Shown here piece by piece: positions 9,010-18,074 of a stretch of 64,000 bases of DNA. The notes under the pieces are model-generated. The model saw only the letters and a list, made by a program, of their open reading frames with translations, did not search any database and had not been told where the DNA came from. Position numbers and translations under genes: made by a program. The first letter of the stretch is position 1. Every line of letters starts with the position of its first letter. Source of the DNA: Paenibacillus sp. FSL M7-0420 (GTDB lineage Bacteria; Bacillota; Bacilli; Paenibacillales; Paenibacillaceae); assembly GCF_038002345.1 (NCBI RefSeq), contig NZ_JBBOCJ010000001.1:7068001-7132000 (forward strand). The letters are read 5' to 3'.

Positions 9010-10203
9010 TTACTCTTCTTCGGCTGTCGGCAACGAAGGGTAGCGGGCTTCATAGAGCTGGCTGAGCTTCTTTTTCACCGTGTCCACCCCAAAGCCAGGG
9101 GTCACTCGCTGCCCAAACCTTTCGTTGTAGCCTAACATCTCCAGATACACGATTTTTTCTGCCGCATCCATGTTGGTCAGACTGTTCATCGGCTTCAGAC
9201 GTTTGCGGATTTCCTTGTTCATTCGCTCAATGGGATTGGACGTGTAAATCGCTTTACGCATCGGTTCCGGGTACTTGTAGAACGTCAGTAACGTAGAAAG
9301 CTGCTCCTCCCAAGACCGCATTTCCTTCGGGTATAACGCATTCCACTTCGCTTTCACCGTGTCAAAGTTCGCCCGGGCCACGACCTCATCCGGTGCATCA
9401 TACACGGTCTTCAGGGCTTTAATTACATCGGTTTTGTGCTCCACCCGGATTTTGGGTAACGTGGCTCGTACTTTGTGCACCACACAATGCTGCACATCCG
9501 CCTGCGGGTAGGTTTCTTTAAAGGCCGCATCTAGCCCCGGCAGTCCATCAAATACACCCAGCAGCACTTCCTGGGCCCCGCGTGCGTACAGATCTTTGAG
9601 CACCTCCCGCCAGCCATTCGAGCTCTCTTGACCCCCCACGTAGAACCCCAGGATTTGACGCTGACCTTCTTCGTCGATTCCCATGGCAAAATAGACGACT
9701 TCACCCCGGACCGTGCCCCGTTTCAGCTTCACGTACAGCCCATCCAGGTAAATCACAGAGTAGCGCTTGCTCAGCGGACGTTTCTGCCACTGGTGAATGT
9801 CCTCCAGCACCGTAGCGGTGATGTTACTGATGGTGGTGGGCGAGTAATGGCTGCCGAACATGCTTTCAATAAATCGGGCCACGTCCCGGGTACCCATGCC
9901 GGATTTATACATCTGGATCACCGCCTCCTCCAGCCAGCCCTCCCGCCGCTGGTACGGTTCAAACATCTGAGTTTGAAAGAGACCCTGGCGGTCCCGGGGA
10001 ACCTGAAGATCCTCAATATGGCCGTATCTCGTGTGCAGATCCCGTGTATAGTATCCGTTACGGCTATTGCTGGCACCGGCTTCTTCACTCGCCATAAACC
10101 CTTGGATTTCGGCACGCAGGAGCGATTCCATATTCTCTTTCATGAAGTCTTTAACAAGTTTTTCAAATAGATTATTTAGCATATGTTCGGGTACAATAGT
10201 CAT
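9010..10203 (-). CDS. IS256-family transposase
   Basis: Full-length DDE transposase (397 residues) of the IS256/MULE-like group, which moves the element through a circular intermediate in known members. Visible catalytic residues: first Asp in YLDGLYVKL, second Asp in GVFDGLPGL, and the Glu in NPIERMNKEIRKR. The C-x4-H feature (QHCVVHKVR) lies between the second Asp and the Glu. The reading frame is intact, so the copy may be active. GGAG precedes the ATG at 10203. Confidence 0.96.
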   Translation of the reverse strand: MTIVPEHMLNNLFEKLVKDFMKENMESLLRAEIQGFMASEEAGASNSRNGYYTRDLHTRYGHIEDLQVPRDRQGLFQTQMFEPYQRREGWLEEAVIQMYKSGMGTRDVARFIESMFGSHYSPTTISNITATVLEDIHQWQKRPLSKRYSVIYLDGLYVKLKRGTVRGEVVYFAMGIDEEGQRQILGFYVGGQESSNGWREVLKDLYARGAQEVLLGVFDGLPGLDAAFKETYPQADVQHCVVHKVRATLPKIRVEHKTDVIKALKTVYDAPDEVVARANFDTVKAKWNALYPKEMRSWEEQLSTLLTFYKYPEPMRKAIYTSNPIERMNKEIRKRLKPMNSLTNMDAAEKIVYLEMLGYNERFGQRVTPGFGVDTVKKKLSQLYEARYPSLPTAEEE

Positions 10204-10283
10204 CGAGTAGGGCTCCTTCTTGGTGTTGTGGTAAACCCGAGGATACCCTACTTTTTTGTTGCCTGGCTAGGCTCCAAATTGTG

Positions 10284-10306
10284 GTACACAACTTACTTTA
10301 CGCCAT
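10284..10306. repeat. IS256-family right terminal inverted repeat
   Basis: Reverse complement begins ATGGCGTAAAG and contains TTGTGTA, matching the left end at 8893. The copy of CCCATCCGC follows at 10307. Confidence 0.8.
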
Positions 10307-10394
10307 CCCATCCGCCGCATTGTAGTCGGTTTTTCGATTACATTGGAGCCGATTGCCCCGCGCCTGCACATTGTGATCGGTTTTTCACATACAT
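10307..10394. repeat. 51-bp hairpin repeat array 1, right part
   Basis: Continuation of the array beyond the IS: unit 9 begins at 10318 and a diverged unit 10 at 10369, still 51 bp apart. Unit 10 has lost the normal right arm but can fold differently (TGTGA...TCACA). The 9-bp target duplication overlaps its first bases. Confidence 0.88.
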
Positions 10395-10466
10395 CTTTCC
10401 ACGCTTCCCGGCGGGCAGGCAGATGTCTTTGGCATACCGCCGCCGCGCCCACCATATCTGCCAAAC

Positions 10467-10505
10467 AAAAAGAGCGAGAGGGCTATATGCCTCCTCGCTC
10501 TTTTT
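10467..10505 (-). terminator. terminator of araBDA operon
   Basis: Arms AAAAAGAGCGAG and CTCGCTCTTTTT flank a short loop 38 bp after the araA stop. Read on the minus strand it ends in a T-run, as a rho-independent terminator should. Confidence 0.88.
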
Positions 10506-10542
10506 AACATTCACTCGCTGTGCACTTTACATGTAACTCTTA

Positions 10543-11967
10543 TTACTTAATAATCACGTATTCCAGACCCACCAGCTTGGCGTAGGTAACGATTTGGTCG
10601 GTAGTCAGGTTGAGCGATACGACCGTGTGGTGGCCGCCGCCGTTCTCGATCCAGGCTCTTACTCCGTCCTGGAAGTTCGGCTTCACCTGCCACAGTACGC
10701 GGGCTACCGGAAGATTCGGAGCCGGAACGGTAGGTTCGAAGGCAGTAACTTCGTTGATTAGCAGCTTGTAATGAGTGCCGAAGTCAGCCATCGATACCAC
10801 GACACCTTCGCCTGCCTTGCCGTCGAAGACGAGACGGGCCGGGTCTTCGCGGTCGCCGATTCCCAGCGGGGAGACAATGATCTTCGGCTGGTTGCTGGCC
10901 AGGCTCGGATCAACCTCCAGCATGTGGGACTGGAGAATCGCTTCCTGTCCGGCTGCCATTTCGTAGGTGTAATCTTCCATGAACCCGGTGTTCAGGTTGT
11001 GGCTCATCACCTTCATCAGGCGGTCCAGGGCCGCAGTCTTCCAGTCCCCTTCACCGGCGAAACCGTAGCCTTGGGCCATCAGGCGCTGAACAGCCAGACC
11101 CGGAAGCTGCTTCATGCCGTGCAGGTCCTCGAAGTTGGAGGTGAAGGCATTGTAGCCGCCTGCATCCAAGAAGCGCTTAAGGGCAATCTCATAGCTCGCC
11201 TGCACCTTCACGCTGGCTTCCCAGTCTTCCTTGCTGTAAGTGCCGTAATCAACGGCATACAGCTTGGTATATTCTGCGAACAGGGCATCAATCCCTTCCT
11301 GCTTCACTTCATTCACATAGGCTACCAGATCGCCGATACCGAAGTAGTCTACGGTCCAGCCGAACTGAATCTGAGCTTCTACCTTATCGCCTTCAGTAAC
11401 ACCAACATTGCGCATGTTGTCGCCGAAGCGGGCAACCTTGATATTGAAGCCTTCGTTATACGCTACGGCAACATCCATCCACTCGGCAATTTGCTTCTGG
11501 ACTTCCGGGCGTTCCCAGTATCCTACAACGACCTTATTCTGCTTCTTCAGACGGGCATTGATAAAGCCATATTCACGGTCACCATGGGCAGCCTGGTTAA
11601 GGTTCATGAAGTCCATGTCAATGGTTGCCCAAGGAATGCTCTCATTGTACTGGGTAGCCAGATGCAGCAGAGGCTTCTGCAGCAGCTTCGTGCCGCGAAT
11701 CCACATTTTGGCCGGGGAGAAGGTATGCATCCAGGTAATTACACCCGCAACCTCATCACGATAGTTCACTTCTTTCATGATGGAGGTGATTTTGTCTGCG
11801 CTAACGGCCAGATCCTGCAATACCAGCGGATAAGGAAGCACCCCGCTGTTGTTGAGCGCATCGGTCATTTCCTGGGCGTGAGCCTTCACTTCACCCAGCG
11901 CTTCATCTCCATACAGGTGCTGCGATCCTACTACGAACCAGAATTGCTTGTCGCTTACTGTTGACAT
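10543..11967 (-). CDS. araA: L-arabinose isomerase
   Basis: Converts L-arabinose to L-ribulose, first step of cytoplasmic arabinose breakdown. The protein has 474 residues, normal for the family, and is recognisable from FWFVVGSQHLYGDEAL at the start, GVITWMHTFSPAKMWI, and the late blocks GFAGEGDWKTAAL and GGGHHTVVS, which carry family metal-site residues. An in-frame ATG at 11976 directly abuts the AGAGG site, so the ATG at 11967, 9 bases after it, is preferred. Third gene of the araB-araD-araA transcript, 40 bp after araD. A rho-independent terminator follows. Confidence 0.97.
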   Translation of the reverse strand: MSTVSDKQFWFVVGSQHLYGDEALGEVKAHAQEMTDALNNSGVLPYPLVLQDLAVSADKITSIMKEVNYRDEVAGVITWMHTFSPAKMWIRGTKLLQKPLLHLATQYNESIPWATIDMDFMNLNQAAHGDREYGFINARLKKQNKVVVGYWERPEVQKQIAEWMDVAVAYNEGFNIKVARFGDNMRNVGVTEGDKVEAQIQFGWTVDYFGIGDLVAYVNEVKQEGIDALFAEYTKLYAVDYGTYSKEDWEASVKVQASYEIALKRFLDAGGYNAFTSNFEDLHGMKQLPGLAVQRLMAQGYGFAGEGDWKTAALDRLMKVMSHNLNTGFMEDYTYEMAAGQEAILQSHMLEVDPSLASNQPKIIVSPLGIGDREDPARLVFDGKAGEGVVVSMADFGTHYKLLINEVTAFEPTVPAPNLPVARVLWQVKPNFQDGVRAWIENGGGHHTVVSLNLTTDQIVTYAKLVGLEYVIIK

Positions 11968-12007
11968 ATCATTCATCCTCTTCTCTACTTGAATTGGTAA
12001 AAGTCAG

Positions 12008-12703
12008 TTACTTCTGTCCGTAATACGCATCCTTGCCGTGCTTGCGCAGATAATGCTTGTCCAGAATCCGCTGCGGCAGCTCCTCGGCGAAGGTGTTCAG
12101 CTGGCGGGCAAAGTGGTTCATCTTGGACACTTCCTCCAGCACCACACTGTTCATGACAGCAGCGTGGGCATCCTTGCCCCACGTGAACGGCGCGTGGCCC
12201 TTCAGCAGAACGCCGGGAATCGCCATCACATCCAGCCCCCGCTGTTCAAAAGTCTCAATGATCACATGCCCGGTCTCTGCTTCATAACCGCGGTCAATCT
12301 CTTCCTGTGTCAGGAACCGGGTGCACGGTACAGAACCATAGAAGGTGTCTGCATGTGTCGTCCCCATAACCGGAACATCCAGTCCGGCCTGAGCCCAGAT
12401 GGTTGCCCACGTGGAATGCGTATGCACGATGCCTCCGATCTCGGCGTAATGCTTGTAGAGTACAGCATGGGTCGCTGTATCCGAGGAAGGACGCATCTCT
12501 CCCTCCACCACATTGCCATCGAAGTCCACAACGACCATATCGCTCGGCTTCATCTTGTCATAGCTGACGCCGCTCGGCTTGATGACGAACAGACTGCTCG
12601 CCCGGTCCACCGCGCTCACATTGCCCCAGGTGTATTTGACCAGCCCGTGCTTAGGCAGCTCCAGATTGGCCTCATACACCTCTTCCTTCAGTTGCTCCAG
12701 CAT
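12008..12703 (-). CDS. araD: L-ribulose-5-phosphate 4-epimerase
   Basis: Class II aldolase/epimerase family protein (231 residues) that converts L-ribulose-5-phosphate to D-xylulose-5-phosphate. Zinc-binding histidines are visible in VHTHSTWA (His94, His96), with a later His in [10 protein letters not shown] context. The substrate loop [10 protein letters not shown] is present. The ATG lies 3 bp after the araB stop, with GGGGGGC inside the end of araB as the ribosome binding site, so araB and araD are coupled. Confidence 0.96.
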   Translation of the reverse strand: MLEQLKEEVYEANLELPKHGLVKYTWGNVSAVDRASSLFVIKPSGVSYDKMKPSDMVVVDFDGNVVEGEMRPSSDTATHAVLYKHYAEIGGIVHTHSTWATIWAQAGLDVPVMGTTHADTFYGSVPCTRFLTQEEIDRGYEAETGHVIIETFEQRGLDVMAIPGVLLKGHAPFTWGKDAHAAVMNSVVLEEVSKMNHFARQLNTFAEELPQRILDKHYLRKHGKDAYYGQK

Positions 12704-12706
12704 GTG

Positions 12707-14320
12707 TTAATGCCCCCCGTTCTCTACGAGATGATCTACAGCGGCCTGCTCAATCGCCAGACCCGCCGTGTAGCGTTCCATGAACAATTCAAAGCCCTTC
12801 ACATCCGCCGCAACCGGATGAATGGTCTCGCCTTCGATATCCTTGAAGACCTTCTGGTCGAGGAAATCATCCAGACGCTCCTGCTGCGCTCTGTTCTTCA
12901 TATAAGAAGCCAGAATCGCCATGCCCCACGCGCCGCCTTCTCCGGCTGTTGACATCACAGAGACCGGAACATTCATCGCAGCAGCCACGATTCTCTGTCC
13001 GACGACAGGCGTCTTGAACAAGCCGCCGTGCGCCAGAATGCTGTCGATGGACACCTGCTCCTTCAAGGTCAGAATATCCATCCCAATCTTCAGCGCGCCA
13101 AAAGCGGAGAACAGATGCGTCCGCATAAAGTTGCCCAGCGTGAACCGGCTCTCCGGCGAGCGGACAAACAGCGGCCGTCCCTTCTCCATCCCGGTGATGT
13201 TCTCACCTGAGAAATAGCCGTAGCTGAGCAGCCCGCCGCCATCGGCGTCCGCCTCCAGCGCTTTGTTGAACAGAACGCTGAATAACTTCGCCGGATCAGC
13301 CTTGAAGCCCATCGCCTCCGAGAATTCCCGGAACAAGCCGACCCAGGCATTGATATCGCTGGAGCAGTTGTTGGCATGCACCATCCCTACCGGACTGCCA
13401 TCCGGGGTAGTCACCATGTCGATCTCAGGGTATACCGCTGTAAGGTCCTTCTCCAGCACGATCATGGCGAACACGGAGGTGCCTACAGAGATATTACCGG
13501 TCCGTTTGCGCACACTGTTCGTAGCGACCATTCCGGTTCCGGCATCGCCCTCTGGAGGACAGAGCGGAATGCCTGCCAGCAGGTCCCCGGATTCATCCAG
13601 CAGTCTCGCTCCGGCTTCCGTTAACACCCCTGCCTGCTCGCCTGCAGCGTAGACCTTGGGCAGAAGATCACTCAGCTTCCAAGGGTAATTCTTAGCGGCA
13701 ATCAGCTCATCGAACTGGCTGACCATGGCCGGGTGGTAATCCTGTGAAGCTTCATCTATAGGGAAGACCCCGGAGGCATCGCCAATCCCGATCGCCTTGC
13801 TGCCGGTCAGCAGCCAATGGATGTATCCGCCCAGCGTCGTTACGAACGTTGCCTGCGGGACATGCTCTTCCCCGTTCAGAATCGCCTGATACAGGTGGGC
13901 AATGGTCCAGCGCTCCGGAATATTGAACTGGAACAGCTCTGTTAATTCCTTGGCCGCCGCACCGGTTGTAGCATTACGCCAGGTCCGGAACGGAACCAGC
14001 AGCTCACCCGCGCTGTCAAAGGCCATATATCCGTGCATCATTGCTGAGAATCCGATCGAACCGACAGTAGTAAGCGTAACCCCGTATTTCTGTGCAACCT
14101 CCTGCTTCATCTCGCGGTAAGCCGCTTGCAGCCCCTTGATGATATCGGTGAGGGGATACGTCCAGTACCCGCCTTCCAGCAGGTTCTCCCACTCGTAGCT
14201 TCCGGATGCAACCGTCTCGAACCCCTGATCAATCAGGACGGCCTTGATACGTGTGGACCCAAATTCGATACCCAGTGATGTCTCTCCCTTAAGTATCGCT
14301 TGCTTGATGTTCTGATCCAT
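12707..14320 (-). CDS. araB: L-ribulokinase (FGGY family, AraB-like)
   Basis: Phosphorylates L-ribulose using ATP. The 537-residue FGGY-family protein has the N-terminal ATPase motif [13 protein letters not shown] and the C-terminal signature region ([24 protein letters not shown]). It is shorter and more diverged than the AraB of enteric bacteria, so the exact sugar is inferred from position before araD and araA and next to araR. The ATG at 14320 or a GTG two codons earlier could start it; GAGAGGAG serves both. First gene of the operon, under an AraR-type operator. Confidence 0.9.
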   Translation of the reverse strand: MDQNIKQAILKGETSLGIEFGSTRIKAVLIDQGFETVASGSYEWENLLEGGYWTYPLTDIIKGLQAAYREMKQEVAQKYGVTLTTVGSIGFSAMMHGYMAFDSAGELLVPFRTWRNATTGAAAKELTELFQFNIPERWTIAHLYQAILNGEEHVPQATFVTTLGGYIHWLLTGSKAIGIGDASGVFPIDEASQDYHPAMVSQFDELIAAKNYPWKLSDLLPKVYAAGEQAGVLTEAGARLLDESGDLLAGIPLCPPEGDAGTGMVATNSVRKRTGNISVGTSVFAMIVLEKDLTAVYPEIDMVTTPDGSPVGMVHANNCSSDINAWVGLFREFSEAMGFKADPAKLFSVLFNKALEADADGGGLLSYGYFSGENITGMEKGRPLFVRSPESRFTLGNFMRTHLFSAFGALKIGMDILTLKEQVSIDSILAHGGLFKTPVVGQRIVAAAMNVPVSVMSTAGEGGAWGMAILASYMKNRAQQERLDDFLDQKVFKDIEGETIHPVAADVKGFELFMERYTAGLAIEQAAVDHLVENGGH

Positions 14321-14368
14321 GCCCACGTTACTCCTCTCTGAACCAAACTGTGTTACTTACGAATCTAA

Positions 14369-14383
14369 AGAATGCGCTTCCTT
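14369..14383 (-). promoter_or_regulatory. possible cre (CcpA) site for araBDA
   Basis: On the minus strand AAGGAAGCGCATTCT fits the cre consensus WTGNAANCGNWNNCW with one mismatch. It lies just downstream of the -10 box, where CcpA binding would block transcription when preferred sugars are present. Prediction by eye only. Confidence 0.45.
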
Positions 14384-14396
14384 TATGAACAGGTTT

Positions 14397-14425
14397 AGTA
14401 TATTTTTTGTTCGTACATTTGTCAA
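14397..14425 (-). promoter_or_regulatory. promoter of araBDA
   Basis: Minus strand: TTGACA (14420-14425), 17-bp spacer, TATACT (14397-14402). This is a near-perfect SigA promoter, placed 77 bp before the araB start. The AraR-type operator fills the spacer. Confidence 0.88.
14405..14421. promoter_or_regulatory. AraR operator at araBDA promoter
   Basis: TTTTGTTCGTACATTTG matches the known AraR box pattern (ATTTGTACGTACAAAT-like) apart from one core base. It sits between the -35 and -10 boxes, so bound AraR would exclude RNA polymerase until arabinose binds the repressor. Confidence 0.8.
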
Positions 14426-14530
14426 TGATAGATATAAGATATACCTACAAATTTACCGGGAAATCACCCGTATTTTACGCAAATCATGATATATGGTAGA
14501 CACTGGAGGATATTAAGCTTATATTCAAAC

Positions 14531-14551
14531 TATAATATGTACGTACAACTA
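14531..14551 (+). promoter_or_regulatory. araR -10 box and AraR operator
   Basis: TATAAT at 14531-14536 overlaps ATATGTACGTACAACTA (14535-14551), a second AraR-type palindrome with the core GTACGTAC. The layout suggests autoregulation. The -35 region is not clear. Confidence 0.7.
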
Positions 14552-14583
14552 CATTAATTTTTCTACTCTATATAAGAACAACT

Positions 14584-15702
14584 ATGAAAGAAGTGACCCG
14601 TGTGAGAACCAAGTACCAGATCATCTTCGATGAACTCAAAAGCAATATCCTGTCCGGCACCTACAGTGTGGGCGAACAAATCCCTACGGAATCTGCACTG
14701 CAGGAGATGTACGGCGTCAGCCGCCAGACTGTGCGGAAGGCCATTCTGGAGCTGTCCAACGAAGGGTTTCTGCGGAGCGAGAAGGGCTCGGGCACCTATG
14801 TCAGCCACCAGTTCCGGTCCAAATCCGGGAATGGCGCGGGCAAGCGGACCATCGGCGTAATAACCACTTACCTCTCCGATTATATTTTCCCGTCCATTAT
14901 CCGGGGGATTGAAGGCAGGCTCAATGAGGACAACTATTCACTGCTGCTCGCCAGCACCAATAATGATGTGGCCCAGGAGAAAAAGGCGCTGGAGATGATG
15001 CTGTCCTTCGGGGTAGACGGGCTGATCATCGAGCCTACGAAGAGTAACCTGTACAACCCGAACATTGCCTACTACCTGTCGTTTAAGGAGCAGGACGTTC
15101 CGTTCATTATGATTAACGCTTACTATGAAGAGCTGGAGGTGCCGTTCTTCTGTCTGGATGATGTACAGTCCAGCTATCTGGCGACCCGGGAGCTGATCTC
15201 GAAGGGGCATACCCAGATCGGAATTATTGCCAAAATGGACGATCTCCAGGGCAAATACCGCATGAAGGGCTATATCAAGGCGCTCGGCGAGGCCAAGCTG
15301 CGCTTCCACCCGGAGCAGGTGCTCTCCTTCGATACGGAATCCAAGCGTGACCTGTCGGCGAACCTCAAGCAGTTCCTGAAGGATAACCGGGAGGTACTGA
15401 CAGCCCTTGTGTGCTATAACGACGAGGTGGGACTCGAAGTGGTTAACGTATGCAAGCAGCTGGAACTTTCTATTCCAGAGGAGCTGTCGATCATCGGCCA
15501 GGACAATTCCTATATCGCCAAGAACGCTGGCATCAAGCTGACGACCTTAACCCACCCGCAGGAGCAGATGGGCCGGGATGCGGCCGAATGGGTCATTAAG
15601 AAGCTCCAGGGTAAAAAAGATCTGAAGAACAGCACCTACTATCTGCCTGAGCTGGTAGAGGGGGAGACGGTGCGGGTGCTGGAGCCAGCTCCTGCGGAAT
15701 AG
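14584..15702 (+). CDS. araR: arabinose-responsive repressor AraR
   Basis: DNA-binding repressor (372 residues): N-terminal GntR winged helix at residues 1-75 (GEQIPTESALQEMYGVSRQT) joined to a LacI/periplasmic-binding-protein effector domain (GVITTYLSDYIFPSIIRGIE onward). This fusion is the known AraR architecture. It is divergent from araBDA with two operators in between. The ATG at 14584 has no good ribosome binding site; a GTG at 14602 follows AAAGAAGTG and is an alternative start. Arabinose is the expected inducer. Confidence 0.92.
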   Translation: MKEVTRVRTKYQIIFDELKSNILSGTYSVGEQIPTESALQEMYGVSRQTVRKAILELSNEGFLRSEKGSGTYVSHQFRSKSGNGAGKRTIGVITTYLSDYIFPSIIRGIEGRLNEDNYSLLLASTNNDVAQEKKALEMMLSFGVDGLIIEPTKSNLYNPNIAYYLSFKEQDVPFIMINAYYEELEVPFFCLDDVQSSYLATRELISKGHTQIGIIAKMDDLQGKYRMKGYIKALGEAKLRFHPEQVLSFDTESKRDLSANLKQFLKDNREVLTALVCYNDEVGLEVVNVCKQLELSIPEELSIIGQDNSYIAKNAGIKLTTLTHPQEQMGRDAAEWVIKKLQGKKDLKNSTYYLPELVEGETVRVLEPAPAE

Positions 15703-15734
15703 GGTAGTCCGCCCGGAAATAGAAGACAGAGACA

Positions 15735-15787
15735 AACAGCCCTGCCGCTTCACGGCCTGTAACGGTCATGAAGCGGTCAGGGCTGTT
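15735..15787. terminator. bidirectional terminator
   Basis: Arms AACAGCCCTG-CCGCTTCA and TGAAGCGG-T-CAGGGCTGTT, with one bulge, lie between the convergent araR and the lipoprotein gene and can serve both. Confidence 0.82.
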
Positions 15788-15818
15788 CTTATTCAATCCC
15801 GCTGAACCGGCTCAATGT

Positions 15819-16562
15819 TTAGTCCAGCAGAGTAGAGATGCTTATGCTTTCAATCTTAGCGCCCTTCACATGGAAGAGCATATAATCCACGTAGTTGCTT
15901 GGAGCGAACCGGTAGTCATCCTCTTCCTCAGGTGCCCCGTCTCCGGTCAGCTTGCCTTCGGGATAGGCTTTTTTGAGCGTGTCCAGGCTGTCTCCGACCT
16001 TGATATTGCGGACCGTAGTGTACTTCGGATCGGTAATCTTAATGCTGAAGATATAGAACTGCTTGCCGTCACCCGAATCAATCGTCTTAATCTCAAGGCC
16101 CGGGAAGGTATACGTGTTCTCTGTTCTGCCGATCAGGGTATCCATATTCTTACCGTCATCCAAGGAATACGTGTGCGATTTCTTCGCCGTTGCCTTGCCC
16201 AGCATACTCTCCAGCTTAGCATCATCCACAATGTCGGAGAGGGCGATGGTGTGATCCTTATGGACAAAAGCCAGCTCCTTCAGAATCACATTCCCTTCCT
16301 TCTCAATAGTTCCTTCCTTGATCGCCTCGGAGCTGCCTGCTGAAGCCGCAGGGGTTGGCTCAGCCGGAGCAGCTTCAGTCGCCGCAGGCTCAGCAGCCGG
16401 GGTAGCCGAAGCCTCCGGTGCCCCCGTGGCCACCGCTTCAGCTGTAGGTTCTGCCGAAGGGGTGGCCGCCGGAGCGGCCGAATCGGACTGGCATCCGGCC
16501 AGAAGTGTCATTAATAATACTGCGGGCAGCAGCAGCGCTGCCGGTTTTTTAAATGTTCCCAT
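15819..16562 (-). CDS. hypothetical lipoprotein
   Basis: Lipoprotein of 247 residues with lipobox LLAGC and a long Ala/Pro/Thr/Glu linker to about residue 90. A globular C-terminal domain follows with charged, repetitive-looking segments (GKNMDTLIGRTENTYTFPG, IKVGDSLDTLKKAYPEG). The phrase VGDSLDTLKKAYPEGKL resembles domains that measure metal or wall stress in other lipoproteins, but I do not recognise the family. The ATG at 16562 follows GGAGGG; the upstream frame lacks a site. Three 11-bp repeats at its promoter suggest control by the adjacent two-component pair. Confidence 0.85.
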   Translation of the reverse strand: MGTFKKPAALLLPAVLLMTLLAGCQSDSAAPAATPSAEPTAEAVATGAPEASATPAAEPAATEAAPAEPTPAASAGSSEAIKEGTIEKEGNVILKELAFVHKDHTIALSDIVDDAKLESMLGKATAKKSHTYSLDDGKNMDTLIGRTENTYTFPGLEIKTIDSGDGKQFYIFSIKITDPKYTTVRNIKVGDSLDTLKKAYPEGKLTGDGAPEEEDDYRFAPSNYVDYMLFHVKGAKIESISISTLLD

Positions 16563-16618
16563 AAGTAATCCCTCCATGAATGTACGCGATGGACGCGTTG
16601 TTTGTTTGGTATGAGGTT

Positions 16619-16672
16619 AGTATACGAAAAGCATTTATTAGTGTAATAACAGAGTTGTATCATTCTTGTAAC
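16619..16672 (-). promoter_or_regulatory. promoter with three 11-bp repeats
   Basis: On the minus strand, GTTACAAGAAT, GATACAACTCT and GTTATTACACT follow one another (16640-16672), an 11-bp phasing typical of OmpR/PhoB-type regulator boxes. The last repeat overlaps a weak -35 (ATTACA), 17 bp before a -10 TATACT (16619-16624). Probable activator site for the regulator at 18075. Confidence 0.55.
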
Positions 16673-16677
16673 GCATA

Positions 16678-18057
16678 TCACAGGAGCGGCAGCCGGATGT
16701 AGACCGTGGTTCCTACACCGAGCTGGCTCTCTATATCCAGCTGCCCGCCGAACTTCTCGGCGATCTCCTTACAGATGGATAACCCCAGCCCCGTTCCGCC
16801 TGCCGCGCTGGCATTCCTTGCCCGGTAGAACCGTTCCTGTACACGGGTAAGTTCATCCGCGCTGATTCCGATTCCCTGATCGCTGATCTGTACAATGGCT
16901 TCCTGCTCACGGACCGAAGTTTCAATACTTACCCGGGTACGGGGAGCGGAGTATTTAATCGCGTTGTCCAGCACATTGGCGATGGCATGGGACATCAACA
17001 ACTGATTCACTAAGACGAAGGCTGGCGGTCCTTGCTGGATCGTAAGCTCTATCCCCTTACTGTCAGCCTTGGTCCTCAATCCAGCGGCTACCCCCGCAGC
17101 CAGCTGCGCCAGGTCCGTCTTCTCGGCATCGATTCCATCCTGCCCTGCCTTATCGAAGCGCGACAGCATAAGCAGCTCATTGACCAGCCGGGTCAGGCGG
17201 TCCGATTCATTCACCAGATGGAAGTAGATCCGCTGCAGCTCCTCATCCTCGTCCTCACCTTCGTACAAATATTGAGAGAATCCCTTGATAGCAGCAAGCG
17301 GCGTCTTCAGCTCATGCGATACGTTCGAGACAAACTGCTTCTGATACTGGATATAGTCACTGAGCTGAATGCCCATCCGGTTCAAGCCCGCAGCCAGCAT
17401 GCCCAGCTCATCCTTCCTGTTCAGGTGAACCTCCCGGAACTGCTGCCTGGAGAAGCTCTCTGTGGCGCCAAGCAGGTATTTGATCGGCTTCGTCATATTG
17501 CGGGCGATGAATAGACTGGAGAGCGTAATCAGGATAATGAACCCTCCAGCACCGGCGAACAGGATATACCGGATCTGGTCCATCATCGTATAGAAATAAG
17601 AGACATCCTCCACGAACTCGTACACATAGCTGTTCTGATAATATTTGTCTTGGATCGGAACCGCGAAGTACAGCAGGTGATCCTCAGAGACCGTGTATGC
17701 ATAATTGCCCTTAAGGGCGTTCTGGATATTCCCGGGAAAAATGACGGGGGTCTTGTTATTGATCACAATCCCGTCAACAGCGAGTCCCAGCAGCTTCTGG
17801 CTGCTGTCGTAGATCCGCACCTCCTTGACGGAAGCTTTTAACGTCTCCAGCGCGCTTCTCGCCACCTCCTCCATCTGCCCCGCATCTACCTCCTGTTCGT
17901 GTCTGGAGAGCACCTCCCTGAAGGACATCTCGCCCAGATCCGCCTTCTCCATCATTTGCTTCTCTATGGTTACGAAGCTGAAATAGTCAATCGCCTTATT
18001 CACCGAAATAATGATAACGGCAAAGGACAGTACCGAGAACAGCAAATACATTAGCAC
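16678..18057 (-). CDS. sensor histidine kinase (OmpR-type partner)
   Basis: Membrane kinase of about 459 residues: helix at the start (MYLLFSVLSFAVIIIS), extracellular sensor to about 160, second helix near 163-185, HAMP, HisKA with His248 (VSNVSHELKTPL), ATPase domain with NVLDNAIKYS, GIGIS and GTGLGLSICKEIA. Annotated from the GTG at 18057. A better start may be a CTG at 18078 that overlaps the regulator stop (CTGA) and has GGGAGGTGG about 9 bases upstream; it would add KYATRL, the usual charged lead-in to helix 1. Partner of the regulator at 18075. Confidence 0.9.
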   Translation of the reverse strand: MLMYLLFSVLSFAVIIISVNKAIDYFSFVTIEKQMMEKADLGEMSFREVLSRHEQEVDAGQMEEVARSALETLKASVKEVRIYDSSQKLLGLAVDGIVINNKTPVIFPGNIQNALKGNYAYTVSEDHLLYFAVPIQDKYYQNSYVYEFVEDVSYFYTMMDQIRYILFAGAGGFIILITLSSLFIARNMTKPIKYLLGATESFSRQQFREVHLNRKDELGMLAAGLNRMGIQLSDYIQYQKQFVSNVSHELKTPLAAIKGFSQYLYEGEDEDEELQRIYFHLVNESDRLTRLVNELLMLSRFDKAGQDGIDAEKTDLAQLAAGVAAGLRTKADSKGIELTIQQGPPAFVLVNQLLMSHAIANVLDNAIKYSAPRTRVSIETSVREQEAIVQISDQGIGISADELTRVQERFYRARNASAAGGTGLGLSICKEIAEKFGGQLDIESQLGVGTTVYIRLPLL

Positions 18058-18074
18058 CAGCCGGGTAGCGTATT

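Larger units (their letters stand above)
8893..10306 (-). mobile_element. IS256-family insertion sequence
   Basis: About 1.41 kb element with one transposase gene. The ends are imperfect inverted repeats: left GTAGCGTCAAGAAGTTTGTG, right (reverse complement) ATGGCGTAAAGTAAGTTGTG; both contain the TTGTGTA typical of IS256 ends. It is flanked by a 9-bp direct repeat CCCATCCGC (8884-8892 and 10307-10315), the expected target duplication size. Removing the element plus one duplication copy restores the 51-bp register of the host array exactly, so both borders are well supported (within 1 bp on the left). Confidence 0.93.

Noticed and set aside
8487..10394. CRISPR array
   Set aside because: Units are contiguous near-identical 51-mers with no variable spacers, and no cas genes are near.
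10771..11964. 397-codon plus-strand frame
   Set aside because: Exactly antisense to araA, which is a clear full-length enzyme; no ribosome binding site or family resemblance.
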